The position numbers and the translations under genes were made by a program. A stretch of DNA of 64,000 nt from JAMZMI01 sp039970095. Its GTDB lineage: Bacteria > Bacteroidota > Bacteroidia > Cytophagales > Cyclobacteriaceae. The stretch is taken from NCBI GenBank assembly GCA_039970095.1, contig JBDVMP010000072.1, positions 1 to 64,000 of the forward strand, given 5' to 3'. The notes beneath the pieces are model-generated. The model did no database searches and was not told where the DNA came from. It worked only from the letters and a program-made list of their open reading frames with translations. Positions 8,423 to 18,645 of this stretch are shown piece after piece; position 1 is the stretch's first letter, and each line of letters starts with the position of its first letter.

Positions 8423-11044
8423 TCATTCGATTCGAAGGTTTTCTGCCGGGTTGGTCTTGGCTACACTTCGCGTTTGTAGCACGACTGTGGCACCACCAAT
8501 CAAAAGCATCGTTAGAATAGGAACTAGTAATTCTATGACACCAACACCTTTGGAATAGAACTGCATATTTGAAAGCAATATATTAAACAGGAAGTAGGCG
8601 ATGGGGCTTCCTACTACTGCAGCTATTACCAGGAGCTTGAAAAAACTCTTTCCAATAGTCCAAATCAGAGACTTCTCTGATGCTCCCATCACTTTACGAA
8701 TACCAATCTCTTTGACTCGGCTTTCTGTTGTAAAAACCACCATTCCCAAGAGCCCTAAGCAGGAAATTACGATCACCAACAGTCCTTGAAAACCTAATAC
8801 TTTGATGGCGATCTGGTAACCATTCATTGCTTCTTCTACATGGTAATCAAGAAATCTGGACTCCATAGGTAGTTTGGAAAACGAATCCCAGCGATCTTCC
8901 ATTCCTGCTAATACCAGCGGGATATTTTCTGTTCCCAGCGTGACAGTAGCAAAGCGGAAAGAGTTTGCATCATGTTGGATGATCAGTGGCAGAATCTCGT
9001 CACGTAATGGTGACACGTTGAAATTTTCTACAACACCTATGATCCGAATGGGTTTATCATTCAATTCCCAATGATGATCTCGCGACTCGAATGCAATCTG
9101 TGAGCCAAAATCTTTGATGAATTGCTCATTAACGAGTACATGGGATTCACTAGCAGGGGAGTTTGAGGAAATGTTTTGACCTCTTGTGATTTTGATATTC
9201 AATGAGGACAAATAATCTTCATCCACTGCCATTCGAACGACGGCTAAGGAATCTTCTGCCGTTTTATTATAAATAAACACCTCACCGACTCCTGGGGTCC
9301 CCGGAATATGGGAAGACATGGATACCCTCGTAACTCCCTCAACACTGCTCATTTCTGATTTAATAATATTTGGGTCTGCATCCAGCACAGGGATCACAAG
9401 TGCGTTGGTCCGGTCGAAACCCATATCAAATGTCAAGGTGTACTGATACTGTCTCATCATAGAAAACACACCAATGAGAAAACCCAGCGTAAGCGCAAAC
9501 TGGAAAACAATCAATGCTTTCCTTATGCCAACTCCTCCACTGGATTTTTGCTGAAACCCTGATTTAATAGCTTGCAGGGGCTTTAATTTCGAAAAATACA
9601 ATGCAGGAGCCAATCCGGCCAACAAGGCTGTAAAAAGAGCCAATATCATTGCGAATATGAACCCTTCAATGCCGATGGTTATGTTGTTGAGGCTGGATCC
9701 TGAGGCCAGCATTCCGATGAAGTCATCTTTAATCAGCCATACAACGACCATCGCACCGATCACAGAAATGAAGCAAATGATTACAGCTTCTACTAAAAAC
9801 TGCACGACTGTTTGGCTTCTGCCACTTCCTACAATCTTACGAAGGCCCACTTCCTTACCTCTTTTTAGTGCTCTGGCAATAGATAGGTTTATGTAGTTGA
9901 AACATGCAGGAAGCAGTATCAATAAGGTTAAAACAAATAATATTATTGAGTTTACAATAGGAAAGGAGGGGCCGATTGGGCGCGCAACGGACGACCCAAA
10001 TATAATATCTTGCATTCCCTGTGTATCAAACTGAAGTTGGATCTCCTGGTCTTCCTGCAGGCTTGAAATGACTTCACTCTGATTGGCTAACAAGTGATCC
10101 ACCTCGTTGGTCTCCCTGGATAAAAAGTACACATACTCCTCACCAACTGACGACCAATTATTGTTCACCTTTTTTAAAGCATTTTTGTAACGTAACTGAT
10201 CCAATGTGGCATAAGAAGCCAATGCCTCGAAGTTCATATGTGAGTTCCCCGGTATGTCCGCCAACACACCAACAACAAGCAGGTCACCAAAGTCGGTTTG
10301 AATGATTTTTTCTATCGGGTCACCAGCACCAAAAAAACGGTTGGCTGCCTTCTGTGTCAGAATAATTGTATTGGGCCTTTTAAGTGCCTCGCCGGCAGCT
10401 CCCGAGATCAATTCATGCGTGAAGACTTCAAGGAATTGACTATCTGTGAAATATCCCGTCAGCTCTAGTTCCCGTCCATGATGATTTATAATACCACGTA
10501 GGCCGGTATTGATTTTTGTGACAGGAATGTGCGGTAAATTTTGATCAATCTGATCTGCAAGTGAGGGTAGGGTGGTCGCATAATTGACTTTGCCGTAAAC
10601 ATCTGACACGCGGGTCGTAATCCGATGAATCTGATCACGGTTTTGCTGAAAATCGTCAAAATCCCAAACATTCACCAACAGAATGACCACTAGCAAGGAA
10701 ATGGACATTCCCGCCGACAGACCAACCATATTTAGGATGGAAAAGGTTTTGTTTTTTGCCAGGTTACGGACTCCTACAGTGAAGTAGCTTTTTAGAATGG
10801 CCCAGGTATTAGGTGATTGATTCATTTGATAGGTGTTTTTTCGTTTTTTTAAGGCGTAGGAGAATATTATTGAGAGTGAATTGATCCAAAAATGCAGCCT
10901 CGCTTTTCTGGAATGCATACGGCTAAGGTCCAATTCGTATGTTTCATGAAGATCTCCGTAGATATCTTCTATCATGCAATTGCCTGTGAACCACTTGAGG
11001 AGTTTCTGAGCTAATTTGGGAGGTGAACCAGGTGTGTTTTTCAT
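8423..11044 (-). CDS. FtsX/MacB-like ABC transporter permease with N-terminal prefix domain
   Basis: The 873-residue protein starts with a permease prefix domain (about residues 1-85, LAQKLLKWF...EDIYGDLHETYELDLS). Two MacB-PCD/FtsX units follow. FtsX four-helix signatures recur near residues 380-480 (LSIARALKRGKEVGLRKIVG) and 760-860 (VFTTESRVKEIGIRKVMG). The EVGLRK/EIGIRK motifs are the coupling helices of this family. Bacteroidetes encode many such permeases beside PadR regulators, probably for peptide or antimicrobial efflux and envelope stress. No ATPase gene is adjacent. The gene is translated right after padR with an ATGA overlap. Confidence 0.88.
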   Translation of the reverse strand: MKNTPGSPPKLAQKLLKWFTGNCMIEDIYGDLHETYELDLSRMHSRKARLHFWINSLSIIFSYALKKRKNTYQMNQSPNTWAILKSYFTVGVRNLAKNKTFSILNMVGLSAGMSISLLVVILLVNVWDFDDFQQNRDQIHRITTRVSDVYGKVNYATTLPSLADQIDQNLPHIPVTKINTGLRGIINHHGRELELTGYFTDSQFLEVFTHELISGAAGEALKRPNTIILTQKAANRFFGAGDPIEKIIQTDFGDLLVVGVLADIPGNSHMNFEALASYATLDQLRYKNALKKVNNNWSSVGEEYVYFLSRETNEVDHLLANQSEVISSLQEDQEIQLQFDTQGMQDIIFGSSVARPIGPSFPIVNSIILFVLTLLILLPACFNYINLSIARALKRGKEVGLRKIVGSGRSQTVVQFLVEAVIICFISVIGAMVVVWLIKDDFIGMLASGSSLNNITIGIEGFIFAMILALFTALLAGLAPALYFSKLKPLQAIKSGFQQKSSGGVGIRKALIVFQFALTLGFLIGVFSMMRQYQYTLTFDMGFDRTNALVIPVLDADPNIIKSEMSSVEGVTRVSMSSHIPGTPGVGEVFIYNKTAEDSLAVVRMAVDEDYLSSLNIKITRGQNISSNSPASESHVLVNEQFIKDFGSQIAFESRDHHWELNDKPIRIIGVVENFNVSPLRDEILPLIIQHDANSFRFATVTLGTENIPLVLAGMEDRWDSFSKLPMESRFLDYHVEEAMNGYQIAIKVLGFQGLLVIVISCLGLLGMVVFTTESRVKEIGIRKVMGASEKSLIWTIGKSFFKLLVIAAVVGSPIAYFLFNILLSNMQFYSKGVGVIELLVPILTMLLIGGATVVLQTRSVAKTNPAENLRIE

Positions 11045-11367
11045 TGAATAGACAGGTTAACCTTGGATAGGCTCCACAATTGGTCTCTCAATGATTTTGA
11101 TTGATTCAAAGCCACCTTGGCAGAATCCGTCAATTCAAAATAGCGCTTTCTTCGGCCTCCACGAGACTTTGTAGGCTCTCCCATATAGCTTACCAGCAAG
11201 CCCTTTTCTTCCAAACGCGTCATGGTAGAATGTAACCCACCTATAGTGAGTTTTCTCTTTGATTTTGTCTTCAACTCTTCGAGGATGTTTACGCCATAAG
11301 CCTCATCTCCTAAATAAGCTATAGTTAACAAGACCAGTTCTTCTAATTCGCCTAAGTGCTCTTTCAT
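11041..11367 (-). CDS. PadR family transcriptional regulator
   Basis: The 108-residue winged-helix protein matches PadR-s1 regulators: LGELEELVLLTIAYLGDEAYGVNI, then GGLHSTMTRLEEKGLLVSY (recognition helix and wing) and GGRRKRYFELTDSAK, a typical PadR beta-hairpin (residues 8-95). PadR proteins repress adjacent transporter genes until they bind a ligand. Its stop overlaps the permease start by 4 nt, so it is a direct operon partner and probable autoregulator. Confidence 0.9.
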   Translation of the reverse strand: MKEHLGELEELVLLTIAYLGDEAYGVNILEELKTKSKRKLTIGGLHSTMTRLEEKGLLVSYMGEPTKSRGGRRKRYFELTDSAKVALNQSKSLRDQLWSLSKVNLSIQ

Positions 11368-11687
11368 TTCTTTTCCCGTTTTGAATACTTATACCGCATA
11401 ATCAGATGATATGTTTCAATTTTTAAGAACTAATGTGGGTATTTCTTTTAATTTTTAAGAAGAAATGGAACACAGTTGCTTGAAGAACTTACAACTCACT
11501 TAAATTTTCGCGGTGATCTCAAGGCGCACATCTGCGTTTTTTAGATCGAGTACATATTGATCTGCGTGATACGTCGGCCAGATGGAAATGTGTGTGGAAG
11601 AAAAGAGAACAGGGGAGTCTCATCTTCCACACATTAAATTGAACTACTCTAAGAGATCACTATGGTAGTTAGAAAACAGAAGGTTTG

Positions 11688-11780
11688 TCAATTGTCTTTA
11701 GATTCCTTTTTTGCTTTAAGACCAATCATAACCCCTGAGATAGTAATCAACAAGGAGAAGTAAACTAAAAAAAATATCAT
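11688..11780 (-). CDS. possible 30-residue single-TM microprotein
   Basis: A short frame reads MIFFLVYFSLLITISGVM followed by IGLKAKKESKDN and a stop. The product would be one membrane helix with a Lys-rich cytosolic tail, the usual layout of bacterial membrane microproteins. It lies inside a 707-bp gap (11368-12074) between the PadR gene and the next minus-strand gene. There is no clear ribosome binding site, as is normal for this phylum. Apart from this frame I see no gene in the gap. Confidence 0.3.
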   Translation of the reverse strand: MIFFLVYFSLLITISGVMIGLKAKKESKDN

Positions 11781-12074
11781 AATAGTAGATTTATAATTAA
11801 ACCTTTCAATAATCAATTAACAACCATCACCAAGTACATAAATGCAACTTATAAATCGGTCTTGGTGAGTGAATAGCCCATCACTAACCCTGGTTACTGG
11901 GCGTTTCTAATTTCAGGAGCGCATGAGATTGACCTCCAACACGAACCCGACATAGCCATCATGTCAATTGATTTTATCATGATTTAATAAGACTTAAAAA
12001 TGGTTGGGATACAATAAACCTGTAATCAGCTTCAAACTGGCAGGGCATTGTTTTATTTCAAGAAGGGATAAGTA

Positions 12075-12458
12075 TTAAGCCTTGGGTGGGGGTGGGGTGA
12101 ACTCAGGCGAAAACTGCGAATGGAGTTTGTTTCTGTAGTATTGGAAATTGTTTTTCAATAGATGTAGTGAAACGTAAACAGATGATTTTTTAAACTCCAC
12201 ACAAAAGAAATCAAATGACTTTTTGAAGGACATGGTACCATCAATTGCATCTGGTTCATCATGTTCAGGGACAGCATCTTCTATTCCCATCCATTCTTCA
12301 AGCACAATTTCCGCGATACTCTCCAAATCGTTAATGCTCAAGTCCTCATCTTCATAGTCCGATTGTGCATCTGGCGCATCCACACTGAAATTCAGCACGT
12401 AAAGTGCCATGAACCAGCCGACAGAACGAAAAACAATATGGTTTCGGAAAAAACGCAT
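12075..12458 (-). CDS. hypothetical protein with acidic middle and PPPP tail
   Basis: From the ATG at 12458 (an upstream in-frame extension to 12521 is less likely) the product is 127 residues. It begins MRFFRNHIVFRSVGWFMALYVLNFSVDAPD, a hydrophobic leader. A strongly acidic stretch follows, then a basic/aromatic segment and a C-terminal FTPPPPKA tail. It resembles the general layout of small Bacteroidetes secreted proteins such as HYC_CC_PP but lacks those His-Tyr-Cys and Cys-Cys motifs, so I do not assign it. It stands alone and divergent from the usp/V-ATPase unit. Confidence 0.55.
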   Translation of the reverse strand: MRFFRNHIVFRSVGWFMALYVLNFSVDAPDAQSDYEDEDLSINDLESIAEIVLEEWMGIEDAVPEHDEPDAIDGTMSFKKSFDFFCVEFKKSSVYVSLHLLKNNFQYYRNKLHSQFSPEFTPPPPKA

Positions 12459-12731
12459 AATACGAAAATAGGGATAATTTACTTGAGAGCAATTATAATA
12501 ACCGGGTTTGCGACTGGCCAAAAGGTTTTATATAGAACAATCAATCGGTAGTACTGGCTCAACATTGTTGCTCATGAGATAAATCAGGTTTGGCCCTTTT
12601 AATAATCAACATGGATTACACATTCGTTGTTGACATTTGAATAGATGGATAGTATCACTTCGCAGAATTGAACAACTTGACTGTCTTCCTTGTTTTGTAG
12701 AAAATAATCATTCACCTTTAAATTGATCGAG

Positions 12732-13535
12732 ATGAAAATTCTATTCCCCACCGATTTTTCAGAGCCATCCATTCAGGCACTAAAAGAGACAGTTAGTTTA
12801 AATAAAAAGCTGAATTGTGAGTTAGTTATTCTTCATGCATATAGTCGCCCTTATGCTGAGGGTTTTGATCATAAAGGAAAATTATTTCAATTAGAAAAAC
12901 GTATTGAGAAGCAATTGGAAAACCTCTGCAAAGAGATCCCTGAACTAAATGCTCAAAATTACTCCTTTAAAAAGGTGTTGGGTGATGTGATAGATTCTGT
13001 TATATACTATACAAAAAAGGAATCGATTCGATTCATTGTGATGAGCACCAAGGGAGCTGTTGGAATGGGAGAGTTGTTTGGTACCAAAACGGCCAAAATT
13101 ATCAAAAGCGTCGATGTTCCAGTGTTCGTAGTTCCGAAAGATGCTTCGCTTTTGCAGGTTTCAAAAATGGGACTGGCTTGTGATTACAGCCAAAAAACAT
13201 CCGCCGACAAACTGGATTTCCTCAACCTTCTTGCCGATTCGTTGAAATTTGAATTAGACCTGATTACGTTGAACAGGGACGAAAAAACCATGACAATCGA
13301 CGAAATAAATAATCGTGAATCACTGGAAGAATCCCTTGGGAAAATCCCTTTCAAATCGCATTTTGTTAAGAGTAGCAATGTAGAATGGGGGCTGATCAAA
13401 TATGCTAAAACCAACGAGCTTGATATGATCACGGTCATCCCAAAAAGTTATAATTACATAGAGCGGATTTTTCATGAAAGTCTCACTCAGGATATGGCTT
13501 TTCATAGTTCAGTACCTGTTTTGGTACTTCAATAA
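12732..13535 (+). CDS. universal stress protein, two UspA domains
   Basis: From ATG 12732 the product is 267 residues. An N-terminal UspA domain (MKILFPTDFSEPSIQALKE ... FIVMSTKGAVGMGELFGTKTAKIIKSVDVPVFVVP, about 1-140) is followed by a second, more diverged one (about 145-267) ending HSSVPVLVLQ. The G-x2-G-x9-G-like loop suggests nucleotide binding in the first domain. It ends 9 bp before the V-ATPase E gene, and another Usp gene closes the same run, so it is part of the ATPase transcription unit. The link may be energy or ion stress, by inference. Confidence 0.88.
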   Translation: MKILFPTDFSEPSIQALKETVSLNKKLNCELVILHAYSRPYAEGFDHKGKLFQLEKRIEKQLENLCKEIPELNAQNYSFKKVLGDVIDSVIYYTKKESIRFIVMSTKGAVGMGELFGTKTAKIIKSVDVPVFVVPKDASLLQVSKMGLACDYSQKTSADKLDFLNLLADSLKFELDLITLNRDEKTMTIDEINNRESLEESLGKIPFKSHFVKSSNVEWGLIKYAKTNELDMITVIPKSYNYIERIFHESLTQDMAFHSSVPVLVLQ

Positions 13536-13544
13536 ATCATCATT

Positions 13545-14153
13545 ATGGCAGCACTGAACAATCTCGACGCACTTGCCGAACAGCTTTATCTGGAAGGTAT
13601 GGCTAAATCTGAGCAAGAATCAGAAAAACTTTTAAGTGAAGCCAGGGCAAAGCGCGAAAACTTATTAAAAGAAGCGCAGGAAGAGGCACGTTCTATCATT
13701 TCAAAAGCCAAAAAAGAAGCAGAAAAACATCGCGCTTCGGTAGATAGTCAAATTCACCAAAAGGCAAAACAAGCGATTCAAGACCTCAAGAAACAGATTG
13801 AGGAGTTAATCAATGCTAAATTATTAGATACATCACTTAAATCGTTATTGACAGATAAAGCGTTTGTGAAGGAGCTCATTTTAGCAACACTGACACAATG
13901 GAAAGAAGGAAAGGATCTGGAACTGGTCATCTCCGAACAACTGACTACTAATCATAAGGATCTGGAACAAAGCGTTCATAAGTTACTACCAGGGTTAACT
14001 ATCGTACCTGATCAGGCCATGGACAGTGGCTTTAAAATTCAGGATAAAGATCAGGGCTACATCCTTTCTTTTACTGATCAGGATTTCAAAGCTTTTTTCA
14101 AACCATACTTTTCTAAAGCTATAAATAAGATCGTTTTCGAATCGGATGAATGA
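13545..14153 (+). CDS. V-type ATPase subunit E
   Basis: The 202-residue protein is a long charged coiled coil in its first 100 residues (LLSEARAKRENLLKEAQEEARSI) followed by a compact domain, the standard layout of the peripheral-stalk subunit E of A/V-type ATPases. It links the catalytic head to the membrane subunit I. The ATGA overlap with the DUF2764 gene shows coupling. No separate subunit G gene is present; E pairs with G in Thermus and Enterococcus. Confidence 0.88.
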   Translation: MAALNNLDALAEQLYLEGMAKSEQESEKLLSEARAKRENLLKEAQEEARSIISKAKKEAEKHRASVDSQIHQKAKQAIQDLKKQIEELINAKLLDTSLKSLLTDKAFVKELILATLTQWKEGKDLELVISEQLTTNHKDLEQSVHKLLPGLTIVPDQAMDSGFKIQDKDQGYILSFTDQDFKAFFKPYFSKAINKIVFESDE

Positions 14154-14971
14154 AATACTTTTACCTCATATCATCCTTGTCCAACATTGAGATAGAGGAC
14201 AAAGCCTTCTCACAGGATTATCTGAATGAGTTAATCGAATTGATTGGCCGAAATCTAAGTGAAGAGGATTTACCGATCTATCAGGCTCTGTTAGCTCCAG
14301 GTGATAATCAAAACCTGTTGTATGTACTCTTTCGTGAGTATCATGATTTTGAAATCGCACGGTTTAAATCTCCCGCCTCTATCTCTACAGATATCCTCGA
14401 AAACTATAGGCGTAATTATGCCTTTCTTCCGGATTACATGATCAATTACCTTGATGAATATTCAGGATCCTTTGCAACCTTATCCTTACGGGAAATGGAA
14501 CAATACCTGGATGAATATTTTCACGAGCATATTATCAAATTAGCTGACCCATTTTTAAGCACCTACTACCAATGGAGAATAAAACTGAAGCGGGTAATCG
14601 CTGATTTAAATGCACGATCCTATCCGTTTTTACATACTCGGAATGATGTGGATGAGCGGCCTTTCTATGACACGAAAACCCTGCATGGACTGACAGACTT
14701 TGAAGACATTTCCAATCAAATGCTTCCGCTCATTGAATCAAACGACCTGGAAGCAATCGAGACAAAGGTCAATTCCTATTATTGGGAGTTTGCAAATTGT
14801 TGGCAGCAGTCATTCTCTGCCGAGCAGGTATTCGCCTACCTGGTCAAGATCATGCGATTGCACCGATGGAGGGGGTTTGTGTCAAAAGGAGGAGACGCCA
14901 AAATGAAATTCGAAAAACTCATCATGGATTTGAAGGAAAAAGAATCATCACCAAAAATGCCGCTGATATGA
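14150..14971 (+). CDS. DUF2764 protein, probable stand-in for V-ATPase subunit C/d
   Basis: The 273-residue protein matches the DUF2764 family, found in V-ATPase operons of Bacteroidetes, Chlamydiae and Spirochaetes between the E and A genes. It is largely alpha-helical (YYLISSL-like start, then helices to WRGFVSKGG). Operons of this type lack a recognisable C/d subunit, so DUF2764 is widely suspected of filling the central-stalk-to-rotor position; that is inference. Its start overlaps E by 4 nt and its stop overlaps A by 4 nt. Confidence 0.85.
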   Translation: MKYFYLISSLSNIEIEDKAFSQDYLNELIELIGRNLSEEDLPIYQALLAPGDNQNLLYVLFREYHDFEIARFKSPASISTDILENYRRNYAFLPDYMINYLDEYSGSFATLSLREMEQYLDEYFHEHIIKLADPFLSTYYQWRIKLKRVIADLNARSYPFLHTRNDVDERPFYDTKTLHGLTDFEDISNQMLPLIESNDLEAIETKVNSYYWEFANCWQQSFSAEQVFAYLVKIMRLHRWRGFVSKGGDAKMKFEKLIMDLKEKESSPKMPLI

Positions 14972-16740
14972 CCAAGGGTAGGGTAAAAGGCATCATCTCT
15001 AATTTGTTGCTCATAGAGTTAGACGGAGCTGCTACACAAAATGAAATCTGTCTGGTGAATGCCGGAAAATGGCTCAAAGCAGAAGTCATTCGTGTCCAAC
15101 AAAACATTGCATCTGCTCAATTATTTGAGAGTAGTTCCGGTATCCAGATCGGAGCGGAAGTTCAGTTTACGGGCAAGATGCTCGAAGTAGAATTAGGGCC
15201 TGGTATTTTATCTAAAAAGTACGATGGCCTGCAAAGTGATCTTGAAAAGATGTCAGGAACATTCATTGAGGTTGGCGACAGCACTGCACCCCTTGATGAT
15301 GATCATTCCTACACTTTTCAGACCCTGGCACGAGAATCTGATTCTGTAAAAGCGGGAAGCTGGCTAGGCAGTGTGAGGGAAAACAACATCGATCACAAAA
15401 TCATGGTACCATTATCCTGGAAAGGCTCCTTCAAGGTAACCTGGGTTGCTCCGAATGGAGACTATCATATCCACGATGTGATTGCAAAAGTACAGGACGA
15501 AAAAGGCACCATCCATGAAGTCACAATGGTGCAGAAATGGCCGGTAAAAGTGCCATTAAGAGGATTTGAGGAAAAGTTGAGACCAGGAAAGCTGTTTCAA
15601 ACTGGGTTGAGAGTTATTGACACCCTCAACCCGATGATGGAAGGAGGCACAGGATATATACCCGGACCATTTGGAACCGGAAAGACTGTATTGCAACAGG
15701 CCATTGCCAAAAACAGTGAAGCAGACATTTTGATCATTGTAGCCTGCGGGGAACGTGCCAATGAAGTTGTGGAGATCTTCTCGGAGTTTCCTAACCTGAC
15801 AGACCCGGTTACGGGTCACAAGTTGGATGCCAAGACCACCATCATCTGTAACACATCCAATATGCCCGTTGCGGCAAGGGAAGCCTCTGTATATGTAGGC
15901 ATGACCTTGGCGGAATACTATCGATGTATGGGTCTAAAAGTGCTGTTGTTGGCCGATTCCACCTCCAGGTGGGCACAAGCCCTGCGGGAAATGTCGAACC
16001 GGATGGAGGAACTTCCAGGACAGGATGCCTTTCCGGTGGAACTTCCGGCTACCATCGCCAACTTCTACAGTCGGTCTGGAAAGGTGCGCCTGCAAAGTGG
16101 AGATTATGGGTCGGTGACTTTCATTGGAACCATTTCACCTGCCGGGGGCAATTTTAAGGAACCCGTCACCGAGTCGACAAGTAAAGTAGCACGGTGTTTC
16201 TACGCCCTTTCACAGAAGCGTGCAGACTCCAAAAGATATCCGGCCATAGACCCGCTCGCTTCCTACTCAAAGTACCTCGATTACGAGGAATTCCAACAGT
16301 ATAGCGAAGAGCACATTCAAAAAGGATGGGTGCAAACCATCAAGCGGATCAAGGACATCATGAGAATAGGGCTGGAGGCAAGGGATCAGATCAACATCCT
16401 GGGCGATGATGCCGTCCCCGTTGATTATCATGTCAGTTTCTGGAAAAGCGAATTGATCGACTTTGGAATCATTCAGCAAAATTCCTTTGACCCCATAGAC
16501 ATGCGCACAGATATAGACCGCCAGCGATACATGCTCAACTTCATTCTTGCCATCTGCGATCGATCATTTGTTTTTGAAACATTTGAAGAGGTGCGCGATG
16601 CGTTTAAAAACATCATCAATCAGGTTTCTCAGATGAATTTTTCTGACTTCCAGTCACAGGCATTTGAAGCCTATGAGAAGCAAATACACGAGTCTCTGAA
16701 AACAACTACCGAAAATCATGGAAGTGAAAGCATTTCGTAA
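14968..16740 (+). CDS. V-type ATPase catalytic subunit A
   Basis: From ATG 14968, which overlaps the DUF2764 stop (ATGA), the product is 590 residues, the normal length. Frame extension upstream to 14782 only overlaps the preceding gene. The Walker A loop GPFGTGKT lies at residues 233-240. The long non-homologous region typical of A (about 110-190) precedes it, and LLADSTSRWAQALREMSNRMEELPG is the Walker B/arginine region. It hydrolyses ATP with subunit B to drive the rotary ion pump, or makes ATP in reverse. It overlaps the B gene by 23 nt. Confidence 0.95.
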   Translation: MTKGRVKGIISNLLLIELDGAATQNEICLVNAGKWLKAEVIRVQQNIASAQLFESSSGIQIGAEVQFTGKMLEVELGPGILSKKYDGLQSDLEKMSGTFIEVGDSTAPLDDDHSYTFQTLARESDSVKAGSWLGSVRENNIDHKIMVPLSWKGSFKVTWVAPNGDYHIHDVIAKVQDEKGTIHEVTMVQKWPVKVPLRGFEEKLRPGKLFQTGLRVIDTLNPMMEGGTGYIPGPFGTGKTVLQQAIAKNSEADILIIVACGERANEVVEIFSEFPNLTDPVTGHKLDAKTTIICNTSNMPVAAREASVYVGMTLAEYYRCMGLKVLLLADSTSRWAQALREMSNRMEELPGQDAFPVELPATIANFYSRSGKVRLQSGDYGSVTFIGTISPAGGNFKEPVTESTSKVARCFYALSQKRADSKRYPAIDPLASYSKYLDYEEFQQYSEEHIQKGWVQTIKRIKDIMRIGLEARDQINILGDDAVPVDYHVSFWKSELIDFGIIQQNSFDPIDMRTDIDRQRYMLNFILAICDRSFVFETFEEVRDAFKNIINQVSQMNFSDFQSQAFEAYEKQIHESLKTTTENHGSESIS

Positions 16741-18052
16741 GACCTACACGCGTATTGAGCGCATCACCAAAGCCACCTGTGTCGTGAAAGCCACCGAGGT
16801 GAAGTTTGGTGAGCTGGCCTGGGTCAATGATCGTGCGGCTCAAGCCATCAGTGTAGTTGATGACCTGGTAACCTTGCAAGTGTTCGGCGGTACAGAAGGG
16901 CTGTCCACGCATTCCGAAGTGGTTTTCACTGGAAACCCACCCACACTACCCGTCAGTGACTTGCTTGCCGGACGTTTTCTGAATGCATTAGGCCAACCGA
17001 TCGATAAAGGGTCACCGGTGGTAGGGGAAGAGCGTATCATTAAAGGAGCGACCGTCAATCCGGTCTGCAGAGCAAAACCTGACGTCTTACTTGCTACGGG
17101 CATTGCTGGTATTGATTTAAACAACACCCTTGTTACGGGTCAAAAGATTCCTTTTTTCGCCGACCCGGATCAGCCTTACAATCAGGTCATGGCCGATGTA
17201 GCTTTACGGGCTGAAGCAGACAAAATTATCCTTGGCGGAATGGGCCTCTCCAATGATGATTACCTGTTCTTTAAAAATACGTTTGAGTCCGCCGGTGTGC
17301 TTGATAAAATTGTGTGTTTCATCAACACCTCGGAGGACCCATCGCTTGAGCGGTTATTGATTCCTGATATGGCCTGTACAGCTGCCGAATATTTTGCTGA
17401 TGATAAGCAAGAAAAGGTGTTGCTCTTGCTTTCAGACATGACCCTCTATGCGGATGCCCTGGCCACTGTGGCCAATAAAATGGATCAGATTCCTTCTAAG
17501 GACAGTATGCCGGGTTCCCTTTATAGTGACCTGGCCAGTATTTATGAGAAAGCAGTTCAGTTTCAGCATGGAGGGTCCATCACCATGATCGCTGTGACGA
17601 CCTTAAATGACGGTGACATCACACATGCCATCCCCGATAACACGGGTTATATCACGGAAGGTCAATTGTACTTAAAGCAGGATACAGAAATCGGAAAGGT
17701 GATTGTAGATCCTTTCAGAAGTCTTTCCCGGCTCAAGCAAAACGTAATTGGCAAGAAGACCAGGGCTGATCATCCGCAAGTCATGAATGCATTGATTCGC
17801 TTATATGCAGATGCCATGGATGCCCGAACCAAAAGGGAGAATGGATTTGACCTCAATGACTATGACAAAAGATGTCTTGCGTTTGCCAGAGATTACGCCT
17901 TGAAGCTGCTGGCTGTTGATATCAACATCACCATTGATGAAATGCTGGATACCGGATGGGCGCTTCTTCAAGCGCATTTTGAGCAATACGAGGTAGGCAT
18001 AAAGGATGATTTAGTGAAAGAGTATTGGAAAACCGATAAACAAATTAGCTAA
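16718..18052 (+). CDS. V-type ATPase non-catalytic subunit B
   Basis: The 444-residue protein has the B-subunit fold without a P-loop: GQKIPFFADPDQPYNQVMADVA replaces it at about residues 140-165. LLLLSDMTLYADALATVANKMDQIPS and GDITHAIPDNTGYITEGQ are typical family stretches. It alternates with A in the A3B3 head. The start lies within the last codons of A, implying 1:1 coupled synthesis. Confidence 0.94.
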   Translation: MEVKAFRKTYTRIERITKATCVVKATEVKFGELAWVNDRAAQAISVVDDLVTLQVFGGTEGLSTHSEVVFTGNPPTLPVSDLLAGRFLNALGQPIDKGSPVVGEERIIKGATVNPVCRAKPDVLLATGIAGIDLNNTLVTGQKIPFFADPDQPYNQVMADVALRAEADKIILGGMGLSNDDYLFFKNTFESAGVLDKIVCFINTSEDPSLERLLIPDMACTAAEYFADDKQEKVLLLLSDMTLYADALATVANKMDQIPSKDSMPGSLYSDLASIYEKAVQFQHGGSITMIAVTTLNDGDITHAIPDNTGYITEGQLYLKQDTEIGKVIVDPFRSLSRLKQNVIGKKTRADHPQVMNALIRLYADAMDARTKRENGFDLNDYDKRCLAFARDYALKLLAVDINITIDEMLDTGWALLQAHFEQYEVGIKDDLVKEYWKTDKQIS

Positions 18053-18054
18053 CG

Positions 18055-18645
18055 ATGGCACTCAAATTCCAATACAATAAGACCACCATTCAGTCGCTCA
18101 AAAAGCAGCTCGCTATTCGGCAGAAAGCTTTGCCGATTCTGAAAAATAAGGAAACGGCGCTGCGCATAGCGATTAAGGAACGTCAAAGAGCATTGGTTAG
18201 CGCAACCCGGGAAAGAGAAAATCTATTACAGGAAGTAGTGAAGCACGCGGGCTTTTGGACTGAAATGCCCAAAGTGTTTTTTATAGAAAGTGTGTCAGTA
18301 ACCACAGAGACAATCATTGGCGTTAAGGTGCCAAAGACCCAGGATATTCAATTTAGACTGGCCGATTTCAGCTGGTGGAATTATCCGGCTTGGGTTCCTG
18401 CCGGCCTGGAGTTTTTGAAAGAAGCAATCAAACTGGATTTTAAGATTGATATTCTGGAAAAGCAACTTACGCTGCTGGATGATGCCCGCAAGAAGACCAC
18501 TCAGAAAGTAAACCTTTATGAGAAGGTACAAATTCCAGAAATGGAGCAGGCCACCATTAAAATCAAACGGTTTTTGGAGGATAAAGAAAACATCTCGAAG
18601 GCAGGTCAGAAAATCATCAAGAACCGTAAAATGCAGGAAGCGTGA
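18055..18645 (+). CDS. V-type ATPase central-shaft subunit D
   Basis: The 196-residue product begins MALKFQYNKTTIQSLKKQL and is made of N- and C-terminal coiled-coil helices with a beta-hairpin region between them (about 65-105), the arrangement of rotor-shaft subunit D. It turns inside the A3B3 head. It follows B by 2 nt and its end overlaps the GTG start of subunit I by 4 nt. No gene for the small shaft subunit F is present. Confidence 0.88.
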   Translation: MALKFQYNKTTIQSLKKQLAIRQKALPILKNKETALRIAIKERQRALVSATRERENLLQEVVKHAGFWTEMPKVFFIESVSVTTETIIGVKVPKTQDIQFRLADFSWWNYPAWVPAGLEFLKEAIKLDFKIDILEKQLTLLDDARKKTTQKVNLYEKVQIPEMEQATIKIKRFLEDKENISKAGQKIIKNRKMQEA

